From Castellaniella daejeonensis (GTDB lineage Bacteria > Pseudomonadota > Gammaproteobacteria > Burkholderiales > Burkholderiaceae_B): DNA of 64,000 nucleotides. The notes beneath the pieces were generated by a model. That model saw only the letters and a list, made by a program, of their open reading frames with translations, searched no databases and had not been told where the DNA came from. The stretch lies in contig NZ_BAAAFN010000015.1 of the NCBI RefSeq assembly GCF_039523555.1, forward strand, positions 310,001-374,000. Direction: 5' to 3'. Shown here piece by piece: positions 49,437 through 58,376 of this stretch. The translations under genes were made by a program, and so were the position numbers. Positions within the stretch are counted from its first letter, which is position 1. Each line of letters starts with the position of its first letter.

Positions 49437-49467
49437 CATGGGACAGTCCACTGCGGACTGTCTCATG
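49437..49467. other. Hairpin A2 within the repeat array
   Basis: A 13-bp stem with one G-T pair (CATGGGACAGTCC and GGACTGTCTCATG) and a five-base loop. It precedes the divergent third B copy, as A1 precedes the first B copy. Confidence 0.82.
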
Positions 49468-49542
49468 CCAGACGAATCGAAGCGACGTGCAAGTCGCGCC
49501 GTGGAGAGATGTTCCGGCTGGAGATGATCAGCGCCTGGCGGG

Positions 49543-50514
49543 TTACAGCCGCTGCAGCAGATCGCTGATCCCGTCGCGGTCCATTTCTCGTGCCAGCGCC
49601 AGTCTCAGGGCGATGCGCGCCTGCAGGGCATTGAGCGCATGGGACGCCAGCGGACCGCTGTCGGTGGCGCGGCCCGTGACCGGGCCGTCCGGCACCCGGC
49701 TGGCACGCACGCACACTAGGCCGCGGCGCATCGCCTGGGCGCAGCCCCGCACGGCGGCCGGGCTCAGGCTGCCGTTGCCCATGGACGCGACCACGATGCC
49801 GCGCGAACCCGCCTGGATCGCCGCGGCGTAGGGATGCGCGGGTGCGTCCTGGTAGTCGGTGATGATGTCCACCGGCGGCAAAGTGCGCAGGCCGGCCAGG
49901 GAAAAGACCGCCGCGTCGGGCAGGTCGGGGCGCATGGCGTAGCGGACGCAGCCGTCGGCGATCGTGCCCAGGACGCCCGCGCCATCGGCCCCGAAGGCGT
50001 CCACCCGGGTGGTGTGGCGCTTGGCCGCGTATCGCGCGGCGACGATGCAGTCGTTCATGACCACCAGCACGCCCCGGCCGCGGCTGGCCGGATCGGCCGC
50101 CGCCAGCAGGGCGTTGACCAGGTTCAGCGGCCCGTCGGCGCTCAGCGCCGAGGCCGGGCGCATGGCCCCGACGAGCACGACGGGCTTGGGACTGCGCACC
50201 GTCAGGTGCAGGAAGAAGGCGGTTTCCTCCAGGCTGTCGGTGCCGTGGGTCACCACCACGCCGTCCACGCCCGGGTCGCGGACGTGGCGGTCGATGGCGC
50301 GCGCCAGGCGCAGGACCTGGGCCGTGGTCAGGTCGCGGCTGTCCACGTTGAACGGCTGCTCGCAGCGGATGTCGGCCACGTCGGCCGCGCCGGGGATCGC
50401 CGCCAGCATGGCGTCGATCCCCTGGGTGACCCGGTAGCCGGTCAGCGTGCGGGCATCGCCGGCCGTGGCGGCGATGGTGCCGCCCGTGCCGATCAGGACC
50501 AGGCGGGGCCGCAT
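49543..50514 (-). CDS. L-asparaginase
   Basis: A 323-residue amidohydrolase converting asparagine to aspartate and ammonia. Both catalytic Thr motifs are present: LIGTGGTIAAT near the N terminus and VVTHGTDSLEETA near residue 90. No signal peptide, so cytoplasmic despite resemblance to type II enzymes. The start at 50514 shares one base with the gdhA stop (TGATG), so the two are coupled. The stop codon abuts the repeat array. Confidence 0.94.
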   Translation of the reverse strand: MRPRLVLIGTGGTIAATAGDARTLTGYRVTQGIDAMLAAIPGAADVADIRCEQPFNVDSRDLTTAQVLRLARAIDRHVRDPGVDGVVVTHGTDSLEETAFFLHLTVRSPKPVVLVGAMRPASALSADGPLNLVNALLAAADPASRGRGVLVVMNDCIVAARYAAKRHTTRVDAFGADGAGVLGTIADGCVRYAMRPDLPDAAVFSLAGLRTLPPVDIITDYQDAPAHPYAAAIQAGSRGIVVASMGNGSLSPAAVRGCAQAMRRGLVCVRASRVPDGPVTGRATDSGPLASHALNALQARIALRLALAREMDRDGISDLLQRL

Positions 50515-51803
50515 CAGGGATACAGGCCGCGCACCTGGCGGGCTTCGAGGATGCGGGTGCAGGCCACGATGAACGAGGCCGTGCGCAGGGACACCCCGTG
50601 CTGGCGGGCCACCGCCGACACGGCGGCGTAGGCGGCGCGCATCATGGCCTCGAGGCGGTGGTTGATTTCCTGCTCGGTCCAGAAGAAGCTGGAGAAATCC
50701 TGCACCCACTCGAAGTAGCTGACCGTGACGCCGCCCGCGTTGGCGACCACGTCGGGGACGATCACCGTGCCCTTGGCCGAGATGATGTCGTCGGCCTCGG
50801 GGGTGGTGGGGCCGTTGGCGCCTTCGACCAGGATGCGCGTGCGGATCAGGTCGGCATTGTCCCGGGTGATCTGGCCTTCCAGGGCGGCCGGGATCAGGAT
50901 TTCGGTCTCGAGCGACCAGAATTCCTTGGGGCTGAGCGTCTGCGCGTCGGGGGCGCCTGCCACGCCGCCGTTTTCGCGCACATGGTCGAACAGGGCCAGG
51001 ATGTTCAGGCCGTTGGCGTTGTGGACGATGCCCGTGTGGTCGTACACCGCGATGACCTTGGCCCCGGCTTCGTGGAACAGGCGCGCGGCGGTGCCGCCCA
51101 CGTTGCCGAAGCCCTGGATGGCGATGCGTGCGCCCTTGATGTCGATGCCGGATTCGCGCGCCGCCTCGCAGGCCGCCACGTACACGCCGCGGCCGGTGGC
51201 TTCGACGCGCCCCAGGCTGCCGCCCAGCGAGATCGGCTTGCCGGTCACCACGCCGGTGGTGGTGGCGCCTTCGTTCATGGAATAGGTGTCCATCATCCAG
51301 GCCATGACCTGGCCGTTGGTGTTCACGTCCGGCGCGGGGATGTCCTTGTTGGGCCCGATGATGTCATGGATTTCGCTGGTGTAGCGGCGCGTGATGCGTT
51401 CCAGTTCGCCCTGGGAGTACTTGCGCGGGTCGATGCGGATGCCGCCCTTGGCGCCGCCGAAGGGCAGGTTCACTGCCGCGGCCTTGACCGACATCCAGGC
51501 CGACAGGGCCATGACTTCGGACAGGGTCACGTCCTGGTGATAGCGCACGCCGCCCTTGCCGGGCCCGCGCGACGTGTTGTGCTGCACCCGGTAGCCCTCG
51601 AAGTGGGCGACCGTGCCGTTGTCCAGTTCGACCGGCACGTCCACGATCAGGATGCGCTTGGGGCGCTTCAGGGTTTCGACCCAGCGCGCCAGGGAGCCCA
51701 GGTAGGGCGTGACGCGGTCGACCTGTTCCAGATAGATGCCCCAGGGACCGGGATGAGCGGAATCCAGGTAGGAAGGCATGGGTTGGGAAATCGGTTCGGG
51801 CAT
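50514..51803 (-). CDS. gdhA: Glutamate dehydrogenase (Glu/Leu/Phe/Val family)
   Basis: Interconverts glutamate and 2-oxoglutarate plus ammonia. 429 residues: substrate-binding GPGKGGVRYH and PFGGAKGGIRIDP with the catalytic Lys, the PAPDVNTNGQVM segment, and nucleotide-binding IAIQGFGNVGGTAARL. The residue after the second nucleotide-binding strand cannot by itself settle NAD against NADP. It is co-transcribed with asparaginase, forming a small nitrogen-release unit. Divergent from cysH. Confidence 0.95.
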   Translation of the reverse strand: MPEPISQPMPSYLDSAHPGPWGIYLEQVDRVTPYLGSLARWVETLKRPKRILIVDVPVELDNGTVAHFEGYRVQHNTSRGPGKGGVRYHQDVTLSEVMALSAWMSVKAAAVNLPFGGAKGGIRIDPRKYSQGELERITRRYTSEIHDIIGPNKDIPAPDVNTNGQVMAWMMDTYSMNEGATTTGVVTGKPISLGGSLGRVEATGRGVYVAACEAARESGIDIKGARIAIQGFGNVGGTAARLFHEAGAKVIAVYDHTGIVHNANGLNILALFDHVRENGGVAGAPDAQTLSPKEFWSLETEILIPAALEGQITRDNADLIRTRILVEGANGPTTPEADDIISAKGTVIVPDVVANAGGVTVSYFEWVQDFSSFFWTEQEINHRLEAMMRAAYAAVSAVARQHGVSLRTASFIVACTRILEARQVRGLYP

Positions 51804-52026
51804 GGTGTGCGACCTTTTGTATGAAGTATGAGTTCAGGACTGTCAGGGACATGCTACCGGCCCCATTTTAGTGCGGCGGCAGCGTTCTGTGTCCCCGCAT
51901 CGGCCCGTCGAAGGCCTGCGGTTATATGGAACCAACGTTTTTTTCGTTCCGGCCGGGGCGTCGGAGGGGCACACTGGGCGCTTCCGCCGGCGGGAAGTGC
52001 CGGCTTTGTCCTGTTGGAGATGAATC

Positions 52027-52800
52027 GTGCCGATGACGCTGTCCCCGCCGCTGGCGGCGCGCTGGGAGGCCCTGATGGCATCCCTTCGGCGCATCGCGGA
52101 TCTGCACCCCGACGCGCTGCTGGCGTCGTCCATGGGGGTCGAGGATACCCTGCTGATCCATGCGGTGGCGCAACTGCCCCGTCCCCTGGGGGTCTTCATG
52201 CTCGACACGGGCCGCCTGCATGCCGAAACCCTGGCCATGGTGGACGTCGTCCGCGCGCGCTACGGCATCGAGGTGCGCGTGATGCACCCCGATCCCGATG
52301 CGGTGCGCGCCCATGTGGCCGCGCATGGCGAGTTCGCCTTCTATGAAAGCGTGGAATTGCGCAAGGCCTGTTGCGGCATCCGCAAGGTCGAGCCGCTGCG
52401 CCGCGCCCTGGCGGGCCGTACGGCCTGGATCACGGGCCAGCGGCGCGAGCAGTCCGTGACCCGGGTCGAATTGCCCGATGCGCAATGGGACGACACTTTC
52501 GGCCTGCAGAAATTCAACCCCCTGGCGCTCTGGTCGGCCGACGAGGTCTGGGACGTGGTGCGTGCGCTGGATGTGCCCTACAACCCGCTGCACGACCGCG
52601 GCTATCCCTCGATCGGCTGCGAGCCCTGTACCCGCGCCGTGCGGCCCGGCGAGGATCCGCGCGCCGGCCGCTGGTGGTGGGAGCAGCGCGACAGCCGCGA
52701 ATGCGGCCTGCATGCCGGCAACCTGCGGACATCGGGGCAACCCGGGGTGCGCCCCCGCGACCCCATCCCCACGGATACTACGGAAACATCGACATCATGA
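52027..52800 (+). CDS. cysH: Adenylyl-sulfate (APS) reductase
   Basis: Reduces APS to sulfite and AMP using thioredoxin. 257 residues. The [4Fe-4S] ligands Cys115-Cys116 (KACCGIRK) and Cys198/Cys201 (GCEPCTRAV) mark it as an APS rather than a PAPS reductase; catalytic Cys226 is in RECGLH. GTG 52027 lies six bases after TTGGAGA; ATG 52033 is an alternative. Its stop overlaps the cysD start (ATGA). No cysC is present in the operon, as expected for the APS route. Confidence 0.94.
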   Translation: MPMTLSPPLAARWEALMASLRRIADLHPDALLASSMGVEDTLLIHAVAQLPRPLGVFMLDTGRLHAETLAMVDVVRARYGIEVRVMHPDPDAVRAHVAAHGEFAFYESVELRKACCGIRKVEPLRRALAGRTAWITGQRREQSVTRVELPDAQWDDTFGLQKFNPLALWSADEVWDVVRALDVPYNPLHDRGYPSIGCEPCTRAVRPGEDPRAGRWWWEQRDSRECGLHAGNLRTSGQPGVRPRDPIPTDTTETSTS

Positions 52801-53708
52801 GCACAGCCCTGTTAGCCCGGACCCATCTCGACTGGCTGGAATCGGAAGCCATCTACATCCTGCGGGAAGTCGCCGCCGAATGCGCGCGTCCCGTGCTGCT
52901 GTTCTCCGGCGGCAAGGACTCCTGCGTGCTGCTGCGCCTGGCGGAAAAAGCCTTCCGCCCGGGCCGCTTCCCCTTTCCGCTGATGCACATCGATACCGGC
53001 CACAATTTCCCCGAGGTCATTGCCTTCCGCGACCGGCGCGCGGCCGAACTGGGCGAAGAGCTGATCGTGCGCAGCGTCGAAGATTCGATCGCGCGCGGCA
53101 CGGTGGTGCTGCGTCACGCTCTTGATTCGCGCAATGCGGCCCAGGCCACGACGCTGCTGGAATCGATCGCAGAATTCGGCTTCGATGCCTGCATCGGCGG
53201 CGCCCGCAGGGACGAGGAAAAGGCGCGCGCCAAAGAGCGCATCTGCTCGTTCCGCGACGAATTCGGTCAATGGGATCCCAAGGCACAGCGTCCCGAGCTC
53301 TGGAACCTGTACAACACCCGCGTGCATCCGGGCGAGAACATCCGCGTCTTCCCGATCTCGAACTGGACCGAGCTGGACGTCTGGCAGTATATCGAGCGCG
53401 AGGGCCTGGACCTGCCCTCGATCTACTACGCGCACGAGCGCGATGTCGTGCGCCGCAATGGCCTGCTGGTTCCCGTCACGCCGCTGACCCCGCCGCGCGA
53501 GGACGAGCAGGTCGAACGCCTGAGCGTGCGCTTCCGCACCGTGGGGGACGTGTCCTGCACCTGCCCGGTGGCCTCCACCGCATCCACGCCGGCCGACATC
53601 ATCGCCGAGACCGCCGTCACCACGATCACCGAGCGCGGCGCCACGCGCATGGACGACCAGACCTCCGAGGCGTCGATGGAGCGGCGCAAGAAGCAGGGCT
53701 ACTTCTGA
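52797..53708 (+). CDS. cysD: Sulfate adenylyltransferase subunit 2
   Basis: The ATP-pyrophosphatase subunit that makes APS from ATP and sulfate with CysN. 303 residues. The PP-loop is LLFSGGKDSCVLLRL; HIDTGHNFPEV and the basic GGARRDEEKARAKERICSF follow. It overlaps cysH by four bases; cysN starts 29 bases later. Confidence 0.97.
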   Translation: MSTALLARTHLDWLESEAIYILREVAAECARPVLLFSGGKDSCVLLRLAEKAFRPGRFPFPLMHIDTGHNFPEVIAFRDRRAAELGEELIVRSVEDSIARGTVVLRHALDSRNAAQATTLLESIAEFGFDACIGGARRDEEKARAKERICSFRDEFGQWDPKAQRPELWNLYNTRVHPGENIRVFPISNWTELDVWQYIEREGLDLPSIYYAHERDVVRRNGLLVPVTPLTPPREDEQVERLSVRFRTVGDVSCTCPVASTASTPADIIAETAVTTITERGATRMDDQTSEASMERRKKQGYF

Positions 53709-53737
53709 GCGGCCCGCCCGGACAAAGGAATCCCATC

Positions 53738-55036
53738 ATGAATGCAATCAACGAACAATGGCCGGCCGCGCCGGAAACCAGCGTGCTGCGCCTGATCACC
53801 GCCGGGTCGGTGGACGACGGCAAGTCCACCCTGATCGGCCGCCTGCTGGTCGACAGCAAAGGGGTGTTCGCCGACCAGCTCAAGGCCATCGCGGGCTCGA
53901 AATACACCCGCGCGCCCGATAGCGGGCTCGACCTGGCGCTGCTGACCGACGGCCTGGAGGCCGAGCGCGAGCAGGGCATCACCATCGACGTGGCCTACCG
54001 CTACTTCGCCACGCCCGTGCGCAAGTTCATCGTCGCCGACGCGCCCGGGCACGAGCAATACACGCGCAACATGGTCACGGGCGCATCGACGGCCGATGCC
54101 GCCGTGATCCTGATCGATGCCAGCCGGGCGAGCGACGGCCGCCTGCTGCCGCAGACCAAGCGCCACAGCACCCTGGCGCGCCTGCTGGGGCTGCGCCACA
54201 TCGTGGTGGCGGTCAACAAGATGGACCTGGTCGGCTGGGACCAGGCGGTGTTCGAGCGGATCCACGCAGCCTATCGCGACCTGTCCGGCCGGCTCGGCAT
54301 CGCGGATTTCCACATCGTGCCGCTGTCGGCCCTGTCGGGCGACAATGTGGTCCGGCCCAGCGAGCGGACGCCCTGGTACCAGGGGCCGCCGCTGCTGTCC
54401 CTGCTGGAATCCCTGCCGGCCGAACCCGAAAAGGCACAGGACCAGGCGCGTTTCTTCGTCCAATGGGTGATCCGCCACAACGGCAGCGGCCCGGATGCGT
54501 TCCGGGGCTATGCCGGCCAGCTGCAGGGCGGCACCTGGCGGGTTGGCGATGCCGTCCAGGTGCTGCCGAGCCGCGAGACAGCCCGCATCGCGGGCCTGCT
54601 GCGGGGCGTGCAGGCGGCCGATCAGGCCTTGCCGGGCGACAGCATCACGGTGGTGCTGGACCGGGACATCGACCTGTCCCGGGGCGATGTGCTGGTCGAT
54701 GCGGACGCGCAGCCGGCGCTGGACAAGGACTTCGAGGCGGACCTGTGCTGGCTGGACCAGCAGGCACTGAACCCGGCGCGGCTGTACTGGCTGAAGCAGG
54801 GCACGCGCCTGACTCAGGTGCGCGTCCAGGCGGTGCGCACCCGCCGCGACATCCACGAGTTGCGCTCCGTGGACTGGAACGGCACCCTGGCCATGAACGA
54901 CATCGGCCGCGTGCAGTTGCGCGCCCGCGATCCCCTGGTGCTGGACGACTACGATGCGCAACGGGCCACGGGCGCCTTCATCCTGATCGACACGGCCACC
55001 AACCAGACGGCGGCGGCGGGGCTGATCCGGCGCTGA
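53738..55036 (+). CDS. cysN: Sulfate adenylyltransferase subunit 1 (GTPase)
   Basis: An EF-Tu-like GTPase of 432 residues that drives APS synthesis with CysD. G motifs are visible: GSVDDGKSTLIGRLL (G1), DAPGHEQYTRNM (G3) and VVAVNKMDLVGW (G4). It lacks a fused APS kinase, in keeping with direct APS reduction. AAAGGA precedes the ATG. Confidence 0.97.
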   Translation: MNAINEQWPAAPETSVLRLITAGSVDDGKSTLIGRLLVDSKGVFADQLKAIAGSKYTRAPDSGLDLALLTDGLEAEREQGITIDVAYRYFATPVRKFIVADAPGHEQYTRNMVTGASTADAAVILIDASRASDGRLLPQTKRHSTLARLLGLRHIVVAVNKMDLVGWDQAVFERIHAAYRDLSGRLGIADFHIVPLSALSGDNVVRPSERTPWYQGPPLLSLLESLPAEPEKAQDQARFFVQWVIRHNGSGPDAFRGYAGQLQGGTWRVGDAVQVLPSRETARIAGLLRGVQAADQALPGDSITVVLDRDIDLSRGDVLVDADAQPALDKDFEADLCWLDQQALNPARLYWLKQGTRLTQVRVQAVRTRRDIHELRSVDWNGTLAMNDIGRVQLRARDPLVLDDYDAQRATGAFILIDTATNQTAAAGLIRR

Positions 55037-55119
55037 CGCGCGCCCCGGTGGGCGGACCGGGCGTTTCGTGACAGAATGGCGCGGGGTGGCCGGTGTCCGG
55101 CCCGTCGCCATGAAGCCGT

Positions 55120-56031
55120 ATGCTCAGATTCGCTCACCAGAACCTCCGACTCCCCTCGCTGGCCACGATCCAGGCGTTCGAGTCCGCCGCCCGGTTGGGG
55201 TCGTTCGGCCGGGCCGCCGAAGAACTCTGCATCACCGCCAGCGCGATCGGCAAGCGCATCAGCCAGCTGGAAGCCGCCCTGGGCCAGCCCCTGTTCGATC
55301 GCGGCAGCCGCGGCGTTTCGCTGACCGCCGCGGGGCATGAATACCTGGACCAGATCGAAACGGCGCTGCACCTGCTGTCCGATATTTCCCTGCACCGCCG
55401 GTCCCGGCCCCGGGAACGCATCCGGCTGGTCACGACGCCCACCTTCGGGCATTACATCCTGGGGCCGCACCTGCACGAATTCACCTCGGCCCATCCCAAC
55501 GTCGACATGAGCGTGGTGCTGTCGATCCCTTACCTGGACATTGGTCCCACCCAGGCCGATTTCTGGGTGCGGTTCGGGCTGGGGCGCTATCCGGGCGCCC
55601 TGTCGGAACGCCTGACGGACGACACCGTGTTTCCGGCGTGCTCTCCCGGCTACCTGAAACGCCACGGCGCCCTGCGCCGCCCCGCCGACCTGGCCGGTGC
55701 AAACCTGCTGCGCTGTCCCCTGGATCCCTGGAAACCCTGGTTCGACGCCGCCGGGCTGGATTGGCCCGAACCCGAGGGCGGCGTGAGCTTCTTCGATGTG
55801 GGGCTGGCGATGACTGCGGCGCGGGCGGGGCAGGGCGTCATCATCGCCCGGCGCAGCCTGGCGGGCGCCTACCTCGACGAAGGCAGTCTCGTCGCGCCGT
55901 TCGGCATCCGTGCCGCCCCCGATTCCCACTACTACCTGTGCCGCGAGGCCTCGACGCCGCTGACGGGGGCGCACCTAGCGTTTTCCCTATGGCTGAAGGA
56001 TCTCTGCGCCCGGATTTCCCCGTCTCCCTAG
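55120..56031 (+). CDS. LysR-family transcriptional regulator (GcvA-like)
   Basis: A 303-residue regulator. The helix-turn-helix at ~8-65 (SLATIQAFESAARLGSFGRA, then LCITASAIGKRISQLE) is of the GcvA/AmpR type, followed by an effector domain. It lies between cysN and a LIV-type transporter operon in the same direction; either could be its target, and neither arrangement proves regulation. Confidence 0.9.
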   Translation: MLRFAHQNLRLPSLATIQAFESAARLGSFGRAAEELCITASAIGKRISQLEAALGQPLFDRGSRGVSLTAAGHEYLDQIETALHLLSDISLHRRSRPRERIRLVTTPTFGHYILGPHLHEFTSAHPNVDMSVVLSIPYLDIGPTQADFWVRFGLGRYPGALSERLTDDTVFPACSPGYLKRHGALRRPADLAGANLLRCPLDPWKPWFDAAGLDWPEPEGGVSFFDVGLAMTAARAGQGVIIARRSLAGAYLDEGSLVAPFGIRAAPDSHYYLCREASTPLTGAHLAFSLWLKDLCARISPSP

Positions 56032-56035
56032 GCCT

Positions 56036-56072
56036 CGGGCCGAGGGGTGGAATTTCTTTCCACCCTGGCCCG
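56036..56072 (+). other. Bipartite hairpin after the LysR gene
   Basis: An outer CGGGCC/GGCCCG stem and an inner GGGTGGAA/TTCCACCC stem, separated by a small bulge, directly follow the LysR stop. No T-run. It could stop LysR transcription or sit in the leader of the ABC operon. Confidence 0.42.
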
Positions 56073-56173
56073 ATGCAATTTCCGACAGCGCCGCAGGGCG
56101 GTCGATAGACTTTCCGCCGAGCATGTAAATCAGGCCGGCGCATCAGTCGGCCGCATCAAAAACGGGAGACGAC

Positions 56174-57388
56174 ATGACATTCCACAAGACCTGCCTGGCC
56201 CTGGCCATCACCCTGTCGCTGGCGGCGACCGCCAACGCGGCCGACACCATCAAGGTCGGCGTATCCGGGCCGTTCACCGGGGGCTCTTCGTCCATGGGGG
56301 TCAGCATGCGCGACGGCGTGCGCCTGGCCGCCCAGGAAATCAACGCCAAGGGCGGCGTGCTGGGCCGCCAGATCGAGCTGATCGAGCGCGACGACGAAGC
56401 CAAGAACGAGCGCGGCGTGCAGATCGCCCAGGAGCTCATCAACCGCGAGCAGGTCGTCGCGACCGTGGGATTCATCAATACCGGCGTGGCCCTGGCCTCG
56501 ACCCGTTTCTACCAGAACGCCGCGATTCCGGCCATTGCCAATGTGGCGACGGGCTCGGTGGTCACCCAGCAGTTCCTGCCGCCCAAATACGAGCACAACT
56601 ACGTGTTCCGCATGTCGGCCGCCGACAACATCCAGGCGCCCATGATCGCCGCCGAGGCCGTCACCAAGCGCGGCTTCAAGAAGGTCGCCATCATGGCCGA
56701 TTCCACCAACTACGGCCAGCTGGGCCGCGAGGACATGGAAAAGGCGCTGGACAAGCTGGGCGTCAAGCCGGTCGTGGTGGAAAAGTTCAATATCGGCGAC
56801 GTCGACATGACTGCGCAGCTGCTGCGCGCCAAGGAAGCCGGCGCGGAAGCCCTGCTGACCTACGGCATCGGCCCCGAGCTCGCCCAGCTGGCCAACGGCA
56901 TGGCCAAGCTCGGCTGGAAAGTGCCCCTGATCGGCAGCTGGACGCTGGCCATGGCGAACTTCATCGACACGGCGCGCGCCAACGGCGACGGCGCCCTGAT
57001 GCCCCAGACCTTCATCCAGAATCCCAACACGCCCAAGCGCAAGGCCTTCATCGACGCCTATGTGCAGACTTTCAAACCCAAGCACGACCGCATCGAGTCG
57101 GCCGTGTCCGCGGCCCAGGGCTACGATTCGGTGCTGCTGCTGGCAGCCGCCATCGAGCAGGCAGGCAACACCAAGGGGGCCGACATCCGCGCCGCTCTCG
57201 AAAGCCTGCAGAAGCCCGTCGAAGGCGTGATCATGACCTACAAGTCGCCCTATTCGGCGACCGACCACGAAACCATCGACGGCCCCGAGCTGGTCTACAT
57301 GGGCGAGGTCTCCAAGGGCCGCGTGGTCTTCGCCCACCCCGAGGACGAGCAGCGCAGCGTTGCCAACGCCGGCCAATCCGCGCAATAA
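56174..57388 (+). CDS. LIV-type ABC transporter substrate-binding protein
   Basis: A 404-residue periplasmic receptor with a signal peptide (LALAITLSLAATANA-AD) and the type I fold of Leu/Ile/Val-binding proteins: KVGVSGPFTGGSSSMGVSMR, DGVRLAAQEINAKGG, LIERDDEAKNERGV. The ligand may be a branched-chain amino acid, an amide or an aromatic acid; sequence alone does not decide. CGGGAG lies just upstream. First gene of a four-gene operon. Confidence 0.93.
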   Translation: MTFHKTCLALAITLSLAATANAADTIKVGVSGPFTGGSSSMGVSMRDGVRLAAQEINAKGGVLGRQIELIERDDEAKNERGVQIAQELINREQVVATVGFINTGVALASTRFYQNAAIPAIANVATGSVVTQQFLPPKYEHNYVFRMSAADNIQAPMIAAEAVTKRGFKKVAIMADSTNYGQLGREDMEKALDKLGVKPVVVEKFNIGDVDMTAQLLRAKEAGAEALLTYGIGPELAQLANGMAKLGWKVPLIGSWTLAMANFIDTARANGDGALMPQTFIQNPNTPKRKAFIDAYVQTFKPKHDRIESAVSAAQGYDSVLLLAAAIEQAGNTKGADIRAALESLQKPVEGVIMTYKSPYSATDHETIDGPELVYMGEVSKGRVVFAHPEDEQRSVANAGQSAQ

Positions 57389-57404
57389 GCCCGACGCCGC
57401 CGCA

Positions 57405-57469
57405 CCGGAGCATTCCGCTTCGCGGGATGCCCGCTCCGGCGCATGGTTCCGGGGCTTCACGGCCCCGGA
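57405..57469 (+). other. Two intercistronic hairpins between receptor and permease genes
   Basis: Hairpin 1 (57405-57439): CCGGAGC/GCTCCGG outer stem, ATTCCGC/GCGGGAT inner stem, four-base bulge. Hairpin 2 (57448-57469): TCCGGGGC/GCCCCGGA with a six-base loop. Neither has a T-run. Likely mRNA stabilisers or partial attenuators that favour receptor expression. Confidence 0.58.
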
Positions 57470-57493
57470 CGGCGCGTTTCTGCTGGAAAGAAC

Positions 57494-58369
57494 ATGACGA
57501 TTTTTCTGCAACTGGTCTACAGCGGCGTAGCCCTGGGGATGATCTACGCGGTCATCGCCTTCGGCTATCAGCTGACCTACGCCACTTCCGAAACCCTGAA
57601 CTTCGGCCAGGGCGACGCCCTGATGCTCGGGGGGCTGGTGGGCCTGACCCTGGTCGGGATGGGCGTGAGCTACTGGCTGATGATCCCCCTGGTCTGCATC
57701 TTCGGCATGGCGCAGGGCGCCGTGGTCGAGCGCGTGGCCGTGCGGCCCGCGATCGAAGCGCGTTCCGAGTTCGGCTGGATCATGGCGACCATCGCCCTGG
57801 GCATCATCTTCCGCAACACGGCCGAGAACATCTGGGGACGCGATGCGCTGCATTTTCCCTCGCCCGTGCCCGAGACGCCCTTCAGCGTGCTGGGAGCCCA
57901 CATCCTGCCGATGGAACTGCTGGTGGTGGGGGGCGCGCTGCTGATCATGGGCGCCATCGAGCTGTTCAACCGCACGTCGATCTACGGCAAGGCGGTCGTG
58001 GCGACATCCGGCGACCGCGACGCGGCCGGCCTGATGGGCATCAACACCAAGCTGGTCATCACGTTTTCCTATGCGCTGTCTTCCCTGACGGCCGCATTCG
58101 CAGGCGTGCTGGTCGCGCCGCTGACACTCACCGGCGCATCCATGGGGGCGGTGCTGGGGCTGAAGGCGTTCGCCGTGGCCATCGTGGGCGGCCTGAACAG
58201 CGGCCTGGGCGCCATCGTGGGCGGCCTGCTGCTGGGCGTCATCGAAACCACCACCGGCTTCTATCTGTCCACCGGCTACAAGGACGTCCCCGGACTCATC
58301 CTGCTGCTGCTCGTCCTGACGGTGCGGCCCGCCGGGCTGTTCGGCAAGACCGCCATCAAGAAGGTCTGA
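57494..58369 (+). CDS. LIV-type ABC transporter permease (LivH family)
   Basis: A 291-residue membrane protein with about eight helices and LivH features: LVYSGVALGMIYAVIAFGYQ, ETLNFGQGDALMLGG, and GLKAFAVAIVGGLNSGLGAIV near the ATPase-contact loop. GGAAAG precedes the ATG at 57494. The next gene starts seven bases later. Confidence 0.94.
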   Translation: MTIFLQLVYSGVALGMIYAVIAFGYQLTYATSETLNFGQGDALMLGGLVGLTLVGMGVSYWLMIPLVCIFGMAQGAVVERVAVRPAIEARSEFGWIMATIALGIIFRNTAENIWGRDALHFPSPVPETPFSVLGAHILPMELLVVGGALLIMGAIELFNRTSIYGKAVVATSGDRDAAGLMGINTKLVITFSYALSSLTAAFAGVLVAPLTLTGASMGAVLGLKAFAVAIVGGLNSGLGAIVGGLLLGVIETTTGFYLSTGYKDVPGLILLLLVLTVRPAGLFGKTAIKKV

Positions 58370-58376
58370 TTCCACC

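Noticed and set aside
49342..49527. Small open frames on both strands within the repeat array
   Set aside because: The 66-base period is divisible by three, so open frames arise on both strands by repetition; hairpin covariation points to structure, not coding.
49317..49540. CRISPR-like direct repeats
   Set aside because: Repeats are palindromic, of mixed type and irregular spacing, spacers are not unique, and no cas genes are present.
51928..51950. GGAAC-N13-GTTCC dyad upstream of cysH, considered as a CysB site
   Set aside because: It does not match the ATAA/TTAT-type CysB pattern, and the T-run in the middle makes chance pairing likely.
52371..53708. A longer cysD starting inside cysH
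   Set aside because: The added N terminus is an off-frame reading of cysH; the ATG at 52797 matches the CysD family start and overlaps the cysH stop.
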